Shown in pieces: positions 1-9,158 of a stretch of 64,000 nucleotides of DNA; position 1 is the stretch's first letter, and each line of letters begins with the position of its first letter. The position numbers were made by a program, and so were the translations under genes. A model generated the notes under the pieces. It was not told the origin of the DNA and did no database searches. It saw only the letters and a list, made by a program, of their open reading frames with translations. The DNA is from JBCFBK01 sp038562555 (GTDB lineage: Bacteria > Bacteroidota > Bacteroidia > Bacteroidales > Prolixibacteraceae), in NCBI GenBank assembly GCA_038562555.1, contig JBCFBK010000027.1:7891-71890 (forward strand), read 5' to 3'.

Positions 1-17
1 AAAAGAACCCATATACA

Positions 18-1043
18 GTGAGTAAGATGCAGTCGTGCTGGTCGTGTCCCTCAAATATCGCACTTGTGAAATACTGGGGGAAACGGGAGGGGCAGTTGCC
101 GCTTAATCCCTCCCTGAGTTTTAGTTTAAAGGAAGCCCGTACGACCACCCGTGTAGTTGTACATCAGAAAAGCACCGGGAGTCATGTTTTTTTATTTGAA
201 GGAAAGCCTTCAATATTTTCGGAACGGATTGAAAATTACCTCTGTGCGTTGAAGGACGAAATACCCTGGATCAGCCGGTATGCCTTTCACATTGAAAGTA
301 CCAATACCTTCCCGCATTCGGCCGGTATCGCATCATCGGCTTCCGCATTCGGGGCGCTGGCTTTATGCCTGGCCGACCTCGACCGGCAGTTTGGAGAAAC
401 ATCAGACGATCAGTTTTACCAACGGGCATCTCAGTTGGCGCGTATGGGAAGCGGGAGCGCGGCCCGGTCGGTATACCCCGGCTTTAGCTGGTGGGGATAT
501 TCACCTGCTTTGCAGGGTTCGTCGGATGAATACGCCATACCTGTCAACGGGAAGATCTTTCCGGGCTACAGCCAGTTACGGGACGCCGTTCTGCTGGTCG
601 ATTCGGCAAAAAAAAGTGTTTCCAGTTCGGCCGGGCACCAGCTAATGGAGAATCATCCCTATCGGGATAAACGGATTGAACAGGCCAATGTCCATGCTGA
701 AGAACTGCTGAGGATTATGCAGACCGGGAGGTATGATGAGTTCTTTCAGTTGGTTGAACAAGAAGCATTCAGCCTTCATGCCCTTATGATGAGCTCTGTT
801 CCTCCTTATCTGCTGCTGAAGCCAAACAGTATACGGATCATTGAAAAAATCAGGGATTTCAGAAATCAGTCACATTTACCGGTAGGCCTGACGATCGATG
901 CCGGACCAAATATTCACCTTTTATATTTAAGCGAAAACCGGGACGCAATTCAACGGTTTATTGAAACGGAATTACTTTCTTTGACCGAAAACAGGGCATG
1001 GCTCGATGACCGTATCGGCGACGGGCCTGTAAAAGTGGAATGA
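18..1043 (+). CDS. mvaD: diphosphomevalonate decarboxylase
   Basis: Cytoplasmic GHMP-superfamily enzyme that converts mevalonate diphosphate to isopentenyl diphosphate with ATP, the last step of the mevalonate route. The N-terminus CPSNIALVKYWGKR is the family signature, and HSAGIASSASAFGALAL (about residues 99-115) is the GHMP ATP-binding loop. The length of 341 aa is normal. The start is uncertain: GTG at 18 or ATG at 27 are possible, and the frame stays open to the window edge, but the protein begins where the family usually does. A GHMP kinase follows 50 bases downstream on the same strand, which fits an isoprenoid operon. Confidence 0.93.
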   Translation: MSKMQSCWSCPSNIALVKYWGKREGQLPLNPSLSFSLKEARTTTRVVVHQKSTGSHVFLFEGKPSIFSERIENYLCALKDEIPWISRYAFHIESTNTFPHSAGIASSASAFGALALCLADLDRQFGETSDDQFYQRASQLARMGSGSAARSVYPGFSWWGYSPALQGSSDEYAIPVNGKIFPGYSQLRDAVLLVDSAKKSVSSSAGHQLMENHPYRDKRIEQANVHAEELLRIMQTGRYDEFFQLVEQEAFSLHALMMSSVPPYLLLKPNSIRIIEKIRDFRNQSHLPVGLTIDAGPNIHLLYLSENRDAIQRFIETELLSLTENRAWLDDRIGDGPVKVE

Positions 1044-1093
1044 GCAAATACAGAATTTTTTAAGAGGAATTCTGTTCTTAAGGAGATTATCGC

Positions 1094-2008
1094 ATGAAGG
1101 CATTTTTTGCAAAACTGTTATTGTTTGGCGAATACGGACTTATGTTTGGAGCCAGGGCATTAGCCCTGCCTTTTAACCGCTACAGCGGAATGCTGGTCAA
1201 GCCTGGGGCCACAGCGTTTGACACGGATGCCCGTCAAAGTTCCGTTGAACTGGAACGTTTTGCCTCCTGGTTTCAGCATGAGCAACTGAATGCAAAAATG
1301 AACTTCCCGCTCGACCTGGAGCGGCTCCGGCAGGACATCACCGGGAATCTCTATTTCCGCTCGGATATTCCCCTGGAATACGGCTTGGGCAGTTCGGGAG
1401 CGCTTTGCGCCGCCTTGTTCGATGAATACAGCATTTATTGCAGGGATCCGTTGTATGTTGGAAAAAAACATAGTCTGCCTGAAGCACTCAAACACGACTT
1501 TTCCGTGATGGAATCATACTTTCACGGGAAGAGTTCCGGTTTGGACCCGCTGGTTTCGTTTTTCCACCAGCCGGTGCTGTTTGAAAATAATCACATCCTG
1601 TTACCGCACGTAACGAATGAAAAGCTGGGTTTTCAGGTTTGCCTGATCGACACCGGCGCACCCGGTGCTACCTCCCCGCTGGTGAGCCGTTTCCTTGAAA
1701 AAATGCAGGATCCTGATTTTAATCTGGTTTTCAACAGCGATTATTTGCCGGCAAATGACGGGGCTGTTCAGGCCTTCCTGGCCCGGCAGCCTGACCAATT
1801 ATTCCGGTATCTGCGGCTGATTACGCGCTTTCAATTGGATTACCTTACAGAAATGATCCCTGCTGGGATTGCTGACCATATTGAACAACTGCTGTCGCAT
1901 GGAATCTGTGTGAAACTTCTGGGGTCCGGAGGCGGCGGATTTTTGCTGGCCTTTATCCCTGCGGATGCAGATGCCGGGTTACTCCGGAACGCGCAAAGAG
2001 CCTTTTGA
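1094..2008 (+). CDS. GHMP kinase, probable mevalonate kinase
   Basis: Probable mevalonate kinase acting before the neighbouring decarboxylase. The N-terminus (KLLLFGEYGLMFGARALALP) resembles the mevalonate-kinase start, EYGLGSSGALCAAL near residue 95 is the GHMP glycine/serine loop, and LGSGGGGFLLAF near the C-terminus is the third GHMP motif. At 304 aa the length fits. AAGGAG about 8 bases upstream supports the ATG at 1094. The last codons lie inside a perfect 13-bp terminator hairpin. Phosphomevalonate kinase is a less likely alternative. Confidence 0.8.
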   Translation: MKAFFAKLLLFGEYGLMFGARALALPFNRYSGMLVKPGATAFDTDARQSSVELERFASWFQHEQLNAKMNFPLDLERLRQDITGNLYFRSDIPLEYGLGSSGALCAALFDEYSIYCRDPLYVGKKHSLPEALKHDFSVMESYFHGKSSGLDPLVSFFHQPVLFENNHILLPHVTNEKLGFQVCLIDTGAPGATSPLVSRFLEKMQDPDFNLVFNSDYLPANDGAVQAFLARQPDQLFRYLRLITRFQLDYLTEMIPAGIADHIEQLLSHGICVKLLGSGGGGFLLAFIPADADAGLLRNAQRAF

Positions 2009-2030
2009 TAAAGACTCTTTGCGCGTTTGT
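1988..2030. terminator. bidirectional intrinsic terminator between convergent genes
   Basis: A perfect 13-bp inverted repeat (AACGCGCAAAGAG at 1988-2000 and its complement at 2015-2027) sits between the convergent kinase and RicT-like genes. It overlaps the kinase stop codon and runs into a T-rich stretch on the plus strand. Confidence 0.8.
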
Positions 2031-2031
2031 T

Positions 2032-3135
2032 TTATACTGTTTTTATGCCTGGTATCGTGACTTTTGCTTTGACTTTCCGCCGCTTGGTTATTTGTTTTTT
2101 CTTTGGACTGATGTTGATGCCCGAATTACCTACCGCCATTTCATTGACCGGGGTTTCGTCCTTTTTCAGATAGCTGTCGAGTGAAGGCTTTGTTCCCCGT
2201 TTATTCAACTGAATGATTTTCTTGACATCATCAAGTTCCAGAACAACAGGTTTCCCCCCATAAGAATTTTCGACCGTGTACCAGATTTTTTTAGTCAGAA
2301 TTTCCGTTTTAAAATGTTTCGCCAGTCCTTTTTCAGTCTCCAGCATCAGCAATTCATTCGGAAAATCCTCCTGTGTTTCCAGATAGGTATCCAGTTCGTA
2401 CATCAGGCAGCATTTAAGTTTGCCACACCTTCCGGCCATCTTCTCCGCATTTGGCGAAAGGCCTTGCTTGAGAGCTGCGTCTGATGTCACGCTCGAGAAA
2501 TCGGTTCTCCAGGTCGAACAGCAAAGCTCCCTTCCGCAGGATCCGATCCCTCCAACGCGCCCGGCTTCCTGCCTGGCTCCGATCTGTTTCATTTCAACTT
2601 TTACCTGAAACTCCCGGGCATAGAGTTTGATCAGCTCCCGGAAGTCGACACGGTCGTCTGCGATATAGTAGAAAATCCCCTTGGCGTTATCGCCCCTGAT
2701 TTCCACATCACCAATCTTCATATTCAGCCCAAGTTCGGAAGCAATTTTCCGGGCGCGTACCATAACCGGATTTTCGCGCGCACGCGAAAGCTCCCATTTT
2801 CTTTTATCAGCCTCAGTGGCTTCCCGGTATATCTTGTTCCAGGTATAACGATCGCGTTTTTTTATTTTGCGTTCAAACTGTTTTTTTGCCAGTGTTCCGG
2901 TAAGCGATACATAACCCAGGTCGTGGCCCGGTGAACAGGCAACGACAACCAGGTCGCCGATCTTTAAGGGAAGCAATTCTTCATTCTTAAAGAACTCCTT
3001 TCTTGTTCCCTTAAAACGTACTTCCACAATATTACTCAGATGACTGGTATCAGGTAAATCTTTTAGCCAGTTGTAGGTGCTCAGCATTTCAGGCCGGTCA
3101 CTTACTATATTTGTTGTACATCCACTGCATCCCAT
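2032..3135 (-). CDS. PSP1-domain (RicT/YaaT-like) protein
   Basis: Cytoplasmic PSP1 C-terminal-domain protein related to RicT (YaaT) of Bacillus, which takes part in a Y-complex affecting RNA processing. The conserved cysteine groups are visible: GSCGRELCC around residue 200 and GRCGKLKCC around residue 240. In RicT relatives such cysteines bind iron-sulfur clusters. The N-terminus MGCSGCTTN adds two more cysteines. The C-terminal tail of about 40 residues is lysine-rich and probably disordered. The role in Bacteroidota is not established. The gene stands alone, ending against the bidirectional terminator. Confidence 0.85.
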   Translation of the reverse strand: MGCSGCTTNIVSDRPEMLSTYNWLKDLPDTSHLSNIVEVRFKGTRKEFFKNEELLPLKIGDLVVVACSPGHDLGYVSLTGTLAKKQFERKIKKRDRYTWNKIYREATEADKRKWELSRARENPVMVRARKIASELGLNMKIGDVEIRGDNAKGIFYYIADDRVDFRELIKLYAREFQVKVEMKQIGARQEAGRVGGIGSCGRELCCSTWRTDFSSVTSDAALKQGLSPNAEKMAGRCGKLKCCLMYELDTYLETQEDFPNELLMLETEKGLAKHFKTEILTKKIWYTVENSYGGKPVVLELDDVKKIIQLNKRGTKPSLDSYLKKDETPVNEMAVGNSGINISPKKKQITKRRKVKAKVTIPGIKTV

Positions 3136-3304
3136 ATCTTTCTTGTTTTATAATAACAGACAAAAATATCTAAAATTAATGAAAGGCTCTGTATAAATTG
3201 ATTCTAAATAAACTTTAGTCAGGCAACGATGCATTGCACGATAATAAAAATCGGTGGGAATTGTATCGGGATTACATCCGCTTTTTTACTTTTGCTAAAA
3301 AAAC

Positions 3305-4519
3305 GTGCAACGGATTTTCAATATTCTTTTCGGTGGCCTGCTCCTGTTTCTTTTTCCTTTAAAGGGAGCGGCCGTAACTTTAAGTGAGCATGCCGAGGTC
3401 AGTATTCTGACCTGTGGTCCGGGCAATATGATCCATGCGGTTTACGGCCACACTGCGATCCGTTTCCATGATCCCGCCCAAAACCTGGATTTTATTTTTA
3501 ATTACGGAGTGTTCAGTTTCAGCAAGCCTAACTTTGTTTACCGCTTTGCCAAAGGCCAAACCGATTATATGCTTGCTGTCGAGCGTTTTTCCGATTTTTA
3601 TCAGGGATACCGGGAAGACCAGCGAAGTATCGACGAACAGGTGTTGGATCTTAGCCTTTCCGGGAAGCAGAAATTATGGGATTTTCTGGTTGAAAATGCC
3701 AGGCCTGAAAACCGGGAATACCGGTATAATTTTTTCTTTGATAATTGTGCCACGCGGGTTCGTGATGTAATCATAAGCAAGACAGAAGGTAAAATCAGCT
3801 TCCCGGAGCAGGGCAGCGATATGACCTTCCGGCAGCATATCAATCATTATCAAAAGGTGCTTCCGTGGACTGACTTTGGGATTGACCTGGCCCTGGGAAG
3901 ACCAACCGATGCGGTCGCCACGGCCTTTCAGGAGATGTTCCTGCCTGATTTTTTGATGGAGCATTTTGGAAAAGCGCGGATTGAAACGGCTGGAGGAACT
4001 AAGCCACTGGTTAAAGAAGCCCGCACGCTGTATGAGCCGAAACAAAAATCGTCTTCGTTCGGCCTGATTACGCCTCTGGTTGTGTTTACGCTTCTGTTTA
4101 TAGCTGTTTTGCTGATCAGCGTCAGGGAATACCGAAGGAATATCAGAAATTATCTTCCCGATTACCTGTTGCTGTTTCTGACCGGGCTGATTGGGGTTGT
4201 CGTGATTTTTTTAATGAACTGGTCGGAACATCCGGCGGTACAGGCGAACTATAATATGGTGTGGGCGGTACCGCTTAATCTGCCTTTTTTGTTTGTCTGG
4301 ATGGTCAAAAAATGGCGTTCTGCAGTTCGCTGGTATTGGGTGGCTCTGACGGTATGGCTGATCCTGTTTTTACTAACCGGTTTCTTACTCCCGCAAAGTT
4401 TTCACCCGGCCATATACCTGATCGTACTGATGATGCTTTGCCGCTCAGTTCTGCACACGCTTCATCTGTACGGGGAAAGAAAAGCATCTGGGTTCAAGGG
4501 TTTTTATCTTGTGTCTTGA
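3305..4519 (+). CDS. DUF4105 membrane protein
   Basis: Envelope protein with a hydrophobic signal-like N-terminus (LFGGLLLFLFPLKGAA), a DUF4105 domain over about residues 25-230 (motifs GNMIHAVYGHTAIR and NFFFDNCATRVRD) and four to five hydrophobic segments in the C-terminal 150 residues. DUF4105 is widespread in Bacteroidota. The conserved His, Asn and Cys recall a papain-like hydrolase fold, but no activity is known to me. GTG at 3305 is the only start that keeps the signal segment. TACTTTTG at 3287-3294 resembles a Bacteroidota -7 element, although the leader would then be only a few bases. Confidence 0.8.
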   Translation: MQRIFNILFGGLLLFLFPLKGAAVTLSEHAEVSILTCGPGNMIHAVYGHTAIRFHDPAQNLDFIFNYGVFSFSKPNFVYRFAKGQTDYMLAVERFSDFYQGYREDQRSIDEQVLDLSLSGKQKLWDFLVENARPENREYRYNFFFDNCATRVRDVIISKTEGKISFPEQGSDMTFRQHINHYQKVLPWTDFGIDLALGRPTDAVATAFQEMFLPDFLMEHFGKARIETAGGTKPLVKEARTLYEPKQKSSSFGLITPLVVFTLLFIAVLLISVREYRRNIRNYLPDYLLLFLTGLIGVVVIFLMNWSEHPAVQANYNMVWAVPLNLPFLFVWMVKKWRSAVRWYWVALTVWLILFLLTGFLLPQSFHPAIYLIVLMMLCRSVLHTLHLYGERKASGFKGFYLVS

Positions 4520-4640
4520 TACTTGTGTCTTGTGTCTGTTTCAAATTGTTGAAAAGTTTCGCTGAACAATTCTCCGCCGTTGGGCTTTCTTGTTAGCACA
4601 TCTTTTATCTTTGTTAATCAGATTAAATCAGGAATTGATT

Positions 4641-7259
4641 TTGACGGAAACAAAAAAATATGTTGAGACCCCTTTGATGAGGCAGTATTATCAGGTCAAA
4701 GGGAAGTACCCGGATGCTGTTTTACTTTTCCGGGTAGGTGATTTTTATGAGACTTTTGGTGAGGACGCCATTAAGACAGCCGGTATCCTGGGCATCACGT
4801 TAACCCGGCGGGCAAACGGATCGGCCAGTTTCGTCGAACTGGCAGGGTTTCCCTATCATGCGTTGGATACCTACCTGCCTAAGCTGGTCAGAGCCGGCCA
4901 GCGGGTGGCGATTTGCGAGCAGCTCGAAGACCCGAAACTCACCAAAAAAATCGTGAAGCGGGGGATCACTGAACTGGTAACCCCCGGCGTGTCGATCAAC
5001 GATAATATGTTGGAACATAGGGAGAACAATTTTCTTGCCTCCGTTCATTTTGACCGGAAAATGGCAGGAGTTGCCTTTCTCGATATTTCAACCGGCGAGT
5101 ATATGGCAGCCGAGGGCAGCTTTGAGTATGTCGATAAATTATTGAATTCCTTTAAGCCCAAAGAAGTCCTTTTTCAAAGAGGAAGAGGGGCCGATTTCAC
5201 GGAACTGTTTGGCGACCGGTATTACAGTAATACCATGGAAGAATGGATTTATACCGAAGATGCCGCCAGGGACCGGCTGCTGCGTCATTTCGGGACCAAA
5301 ACGCTGAAAGGATACGGCGTGCAGGATCTCAGCTACGGCATCATTGCTGCGGGAGCCATTCTGCAGTATCTCGACCTGACCCAGCACCTGCAGGTGCAGC
5401 ACGTCACTTCACTCTCGCGTATCCAGGAAGACAAATATGTCTGGCTCGACCGGTTTACGGTCAGAAACCTTGAACTTTTCAGTGCGCTTAACGAAGGTGC
5501 AAAGACCCTGGTGCAGGTAATCGACAAGACCATTTCTCCCATGGGGTCGCGGATGCTGAAACGATGGATCGCTCTGCCGTTGAAGGAAATCACGGCGGTT
5601 AATGAACGGCTTTCGGTAGTGGAATATTTTGTGTTACATCCGGTTGAAAAAGAAAAACTGGAAGACCTGATCAGGCTGATCGGCGATTTGGAACGGATCA
5701 TCTCGAAGGTGGCGGTCGGACGGATTAATCCGAGGGAAGTGGCCCAGTTGAAAAATGCCCTGACTGCCATTGAACCGGTCAGGGACGCCGTGGCCGCGTC
5801 GGGACATCCGGTATTAAATCGCTTTGCCGAACAGCTGAATCCCTGTCTTTCCATTCGCGAACGGATTGAACGGGAAATTTCCAACGACCCGCCCATGCTG
5901 GTCAACCGTGGAAATGTGATTCGCAGCGGCATTTCGGCCGAACTCGATGAGCTGCGCACACTGGCCTATGCAGGTAAGGATTACCTGGTACAAATGCAGG
6001 AAAGGGAATCGGCACGGACGGGAATTTCTTCGCTGAAGATCTCGTATAACAATGTGTTTGGCTACTATATTGAAGTCCGTAATACCCATAAGGATAAAGT
6101 CCCGGGCGATTGGATCCGCAAGCAGACGCTTGTGGGTGCTGAACGATATATCACTGGTGAACTCAAGGAATATGAGAGTAAAATACTCGGTGCTGAAGAA
6201 AAAATACTGACGCTTGAAGCGCGGCTTTTCGATGAACTGGTCGTGGCCCTCACCGAATATATTCAGGCCATCCAGCTTAACGCGACGGTGATTGCCAAAC
6301 TCGATTGCCTGCTTTCGTTTGCCACTTCTGCAACCGAAAACAACTACTGCAGGCCGGAGCTGAATGATTCAAAGATCATTGATATCAGGGATGGCCGTCA
6401 TCCGGTTATCGAACAACAGCTACCCATCGGCGAAACCTATATTACGAACGATGTTTATCTGGATCAGGAAGATCAGCAGGTTATCATTATAACCGGACCG
6501 AATATGGCCGGGAAGTCGGCTCTTCTGCGGCAAACAGCCTTGATTGTGCTGATGGCGCAGATAGGTTCCTTTGTACCTGCCTCGTCAGCCAGACTGGGGT
6601 ATGTCGATAAAATTTTCACCCGCGTGGGAGCGTCCGATAATATTTCGTTGGGTGAATCAACGTTTATGGTTGAGATGCACGAGGCGGCCAGTATTCTGAA
6701 CAACCTGTCCGATCGCAGCCTGATCCTGCTTGACGAACTCGGACGGGGTACCTCGACTTACGACGGCATTTCCATTGCCTGGTCGATTGTTGAATATATA
6801 CATGAACATCCGCATGCCCGGGCGAAAACCTTATTTGCGACGCACTATCATGAACTGAATGAGATGGAAGCATCGTTCGGCCGGGTAAAGAACTACAATG
6901 TCAGTGTGAAGGAGGTCGGCAACAAGGTCATTTTCCTGCGAAAGCTGGTTCCGGGAGGCAGCAATCACAGCTTTGGCATTCACGTGGCCAGGATGGCAGG
7001 AATGCCGCCGTCGGTGGTGGGCAGAGCCAATGAAATTTTGCATCAGCTTGAGGGGAAAAACCGGAAAAGCACGCTGGCAAAGCCGCTGAAAGGAATGGCG
7101 GAGAAGCGGGAAGGATTTCAGCTCAGCTTTTTCCAACTGGATGATCCCGTGCTGAAAGCCATACGTGATGAGATCAAAAACCTTGATGTAAATCAGATCA
7201 CGCCAATCGAGGCGCTGAACAAGCTGAATGAGATCAAAAAGCTTAGCGGACTGAAATAA
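4641..7259 (+). CDS. mutS: DNA mismatch repair protein MutS
   Basis: Cytoplasmic mismatch-recognition ATPase that binds base mismatches and small loops and recruits MutL. The mismatch-binding signature LLFRVGDFYETFGEDA is near residue 30, Walker A GPNMAGKS near residue 618 and Walker B DELGRGTSTYDG near residue 698. I use TTG at 4641, giving an 873-aa protein that starts MTETKKYVETPLMRQYY, because family proteins begin there and AGGAA at 4630-4634 lies at the right distance. The frame is open back to 4590 but those residues look non-conserved. It appears to be complete. Confidence 0.96.
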   Translation: MTETKKYVETPLMRQYYQVKGKYPDAVLLFRVGDFYETFGEDAIKTAGILGITLTRRANGSASFVELAGFPYHALDTYLPKLVRAGQRVAICEQLEDPKLTKKIVKRGITELVTPGVSINDNMLEHRENNFLASVHFDRKMAGVAFLDISTGEYMAAEGSFEYVDKLLNSFKPKEVLFQRGRGADFTELFGDRYYSNTMEEWIYTEDAARDRLLRHFGTKTLKGYGVQDLSYGIIAAGAILQYLDLTQHLQVQHVTSLSRIQEDKYVWLDRFTVRNLELFSALNEGAKTLVQVIDKTISPMGSRMLKRWIALPLKEITAVNERLSVVEYFVLHPVEKEKLEDLIRLIGDLERIISKVAVGRINPREVAQLKNALTAIEPVRDAVAASGHPVLNRFAEQLNPCLSIRERIEREISNDPPMLVNRGNVIRSGISAELDELRTLAYAGKDYLVQMQERESARTGISSLKISYNNVFGYYIEVRNTHKDKVPGDWIRKQTLVGAERYITGELKEYESKILGAEEKILTLEARLFDELVVALTEYIQAIQLNATVIAKLDCLLSFATSATENNYCRPELNDSKIIDIRDGRHPVIEQQLPIGETYITNDVYLDQEDQQVIIITGPNMAGKSALLRQTALIVLMAQIGSFVPASSARLGYVDKIFTRVGASDNISLGESTFMVEMHEAASILNNLSDRSLILLDELGRGTSTYDGISIAWSIVEYIHEHPHARAKTLFATHYHELNEMEASFGRVKNYNVSVKEVGNKVIFLRKLVPGGSNHSFGIHVARMAGMPPSVVGRANEILHQLEGKNRKSTLAKPLKGMAEKREGFQLSFFQLDDPVLKAIRDEIKNLDVNQITPIEALNKLNEIKKLSGLK

Positions 7260-7382
7260 ACGGCGCTGCTGGAAGGCATTTTTATCCGTTCTTCCTGCTA
7301 AAAAGTTTTTGGAGAAAAGAAAATTAAGGATATATTTGCAACGCTGTTTCCGTAGCGGGATCAGTAAGTTCTTCAGGTTTAT

Positions 7383-7455
7383 GCGAGAGTAGCTCAGTTG
7401 GTAGAGCACAACCTTGCCAAGGTTGGGGTCGCGGGTTCGAATCCCGTCTCTCGCT
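7383..7455 (+). tRNA. tRNA-Gly (GCC)
   Basis: Complete 73-nt cloverleaf. Acceptor GCGAGAG pairs with CTCTCGC, the anticodon loop reads TTGCCAA with anticodon GCC, and the T arm is GCGGGTTCGAATCCCGT. CCA is not encoded. Confidence 0.95.
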
Positions 7456-7475
7456 CGTTGGTATGAAAAACAGGA

Positions 7476-7506
7476 GGCTGTTCCGGAGAAGGAACAGCCG
7501 TTTTTT
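7476..7506 (+). terminator. intrinsic terminator after tRNA-Gly
   Basis: Perfect 9-bp stem GGCTGTTCC/GGAACAGCC with a 6-nt loop, then G and a run of six T. It lies between the two tRNA genes, so tRNA-Leu probably has its own promoter or depends on read-through. Confidence 0.85.
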
Positions 7507-7519
7507 ATACCGGAACGAT

Positions 7520-7604
7520 GCCCGGGTGGTGGAATGGTAGACACGTTGGACTTAAAATCCAATGGCCAGAAACGGTCGTGCGGGTTCAAGTCCCGCTCCG
7601 GGTA
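7520..7604 (+). tRNA. tRNA-Leu (TAA)
   Basis: An 85-nt class II tRNA with a long variable arm. Acceptor GCCCGGG pairs with TCCGGGT including two G-U pairs, the anticodon arm TTGGA-CTTAAAA-TCCAA gives anticodon TAA, and the T arm is GCGGGTTCAAGTCCCGC. An integrase gene starts about 100 bases downstream, so the 3' end of this tRNA is the likely attachment site. Confidence 0.95.
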
Positions 7605-7606
7605 CA

Positions 7607-7644
7607 AAAAACCTCCTCAAAATCAACTAGTTGGGGAGGTTTTT
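7607..7644 (+). terminator. intrinsic terminator after tRNA-Leu
   Basis: Ten-bp stem AAAAACCTCC/GGAGGTTTTT around an 18-nt loop, ending in a T run. It begins 3 bases after the tRNA. Confidence 0.75.
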
Positions 7645-7710
7645 GCGCAAAATAAAAAAATCCCACCAAAAGTCCCACCAAGATACAGAATCGGAAAATC
7701 GATAAAAAAA

Positions 7711-8937
7711 ATGGCAGGTGGCATAAAATACAAGGATCCAAAGATCGTCAGAGCAAAGAAAGGTTGGTTCGTTGGTCTATATTTCGAATATCCTGACCAG
7801 GCCGGGAAATACAAGCGGTTTGAGATTTCTGCCGGCATCAATTACATTCATGATTTGCAGGAAAAGGAAAAAGAAGCTCAGATCTTGTTAAAAGAAGTCA
7901 AGCTTGCTCTCCAGGCTGGCTTCGATCCATTCATGACAAATCTGGAAAATGAATTTATCGAATCAATTGCCCAAAAAGTTGAGGCCATAAAAAAGGTGGA
8001 AGCGGCCGAGGCTGAAGCTGAAGCAGGGAAGCGATGGACAATAAAGGAAGGGATAAAACAATTTCAGGAGTATTGCACAAATAAGAATCTTTCTCCCAAC
8101 ACAATTCGTACCTACGACACTTTCATTAATAATCTGATGGCATGGTTGGAGGAAACAGAGCAAACTGAACTGAATGCCTCTGAGCTCACTGAAGATAAAG
8201 TTTTTGAGTTCGTTAACCAGGAATTCGATGAAGAAGAATGGAGCCCAAGAACCTACAATAATCACTTGAAGTTTTTCTCTACTTTGTTCTCCCGGATGGA
8301 AAAGCTGGAGAAGAAGCAAAATAAAGGTATTAAGTACCAGATCGACCTTGAAGATATAGAATTGAAAAAAGATCGGGCGGAGAAGAACAGATACTATTCT
8401 CCGGTCGTCGCTCAGAAGGTAAAAAAGGAGCTTGCTAAAAACGAGAGCCTATACAATTACGTGAAATGGATCTTTTATAGCTGCATGCGCCCAAGGGAGA
8501 TCCGGCTGCTTCAAATTAACCACATCGATATTCAGGCTCGCCAGATTAAAGCAATTGCTCCGACTGCCAAAACCGGGGACCGGTTTATCCCGATCTGTGA
8601 TGAATTAATGGGACTCATTAAATCAATGAAATTAATGCGGTATCCTCTGAATTATTATGTCTTTGGTGGGAAGAACGGGAAACCTGGGAAGGAAAGGCTG
8701 AGTCGGGACTTATTTACCAACAGCTATAAACTGATCAAAGATAAATTGGGGTTGGATAATAAATATACCCTGTATGGCTGGAAACACACCCGGGTAGTGA
8801 ATCTTCTTATGGCGGGATTTACAGATGCGGAGGTCATGAGCCTTACCGGCCACAGCGATTATCAAAGTTTCATGGCCTATAAACGGGAGTTAATGGTTGA
8901 TACCAGCGCAATGAAGGGGAAGACGATTGAATTCTAA
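7711..8937 (+). CDS. tyrosine recombinase (integrase) next to tRNA-Leu
   Basis: Phage/conjugative-element type integrase that would recombine an element into the adjacent tRNA. A core-binding domain lies at about residues 105-205 (IKEGIKQFQEYC...SPNTIRTYD). The catalytic domain carries Arg in CMRPREIRLLQ, HTR in GWKHTRVVNLL, His in SLTGHSDYQ and the probable nucleophile Tyr in SFMAYKREL, so it looks intact. The frame runs open upstream through both tRNAs; I choose ATG at 7711 because upstream codons are tRNA sequence. The leader contains the direct repeat TCCCACCAA at 7661 and 7673. A decayed relative lies at about 48.5 kb. Confidence 0.9.
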   Translation: MAGGIKYKDPKIVRAKKGWFVGLYFEYPDQAGKYKRFEISAGINYIHDLQEKEKEAQILLKEVKLALQAGFDPFMTNLENEFIESIAQKVEAIKKVEAAEAEAEAGKRWTIKEGIKQFQEYCTNKNLSPNTIRTYDTFINNLMAWLEETEQTELNASELTEDKVFEFVNQEFDEEEWSPRTYNNHLKFFSTLFSRMEKLEKKQNKGIKYQIDLEDIELKKDRAEKNRYYSPVVAQKVKKELAKNESLYNYVKWIFYSCMRPREIRLLQINHIDIQARQIKAIAPTAKTGDRFIPICDELMGLIKSMKLMRYPLNYYVFGGKNGKPGKERLSRDLFTNSYKLIKDKLGLDNKYTLYGWKHTRVVNLLMAGFTDAEVMSLTGHSDYQSFMAYKRELMVDTSAMKGKTIEF

Positions 8938-8938
8938 G

Positions 8939-8974
8939 AGGGAATGAGTTCATGACAAATGAATTCACCTCCCT
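8939..8974 (+). terminator. hairpin after the integrase gene
   Basis: The integrase stop is followed by a hairpin: TGAGTTCAT/ATGAATTCA (9 bp, one G-U) extended outside by AGGGA/TCCCT. There is no T run, so it may be a stability element or a rho-independent terminator of poor quality. The rest of the 8975-9158 gap shows GCATGACAAA twice and no gene I can support. Confidence 0.4.
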
Positions 8975-9158
8975 AAGTGCATGACAAAAAAAACGAAAGC
9001 TCGATACTTCTGACAGCAATGACCACGCACAGATGCGAATTTAAGCCCGGGCTTATCTTGCATTTACCTGTACAAAAATGGTTTTGTCTGACCCCTGGTG
9101 TAAAGCATGACAAACCTGGTACATCGATCGTCCCTTAGCTGGTAGAATGGCACATGTG

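Noticed and set aside
5333..5959. 208-codon minus-strand frame inside mutS
   Set aside because: Ser/Thr/Arg-rich shadow of a strongly conserved gene.
6831..7607. 258-codon minus-strand frame
   Set aside because: It lies opposite mutS and both tRNAs; no family features.
7414..7710. Upstream extension of the integrase frame through both tRNA region sequences
   Set aside because: The open frame simply passes over tRNA-Gly, a terminator and tRNA-Leu; residues there are tRNA-derived, and ATG 7711 gives a normal integrase.
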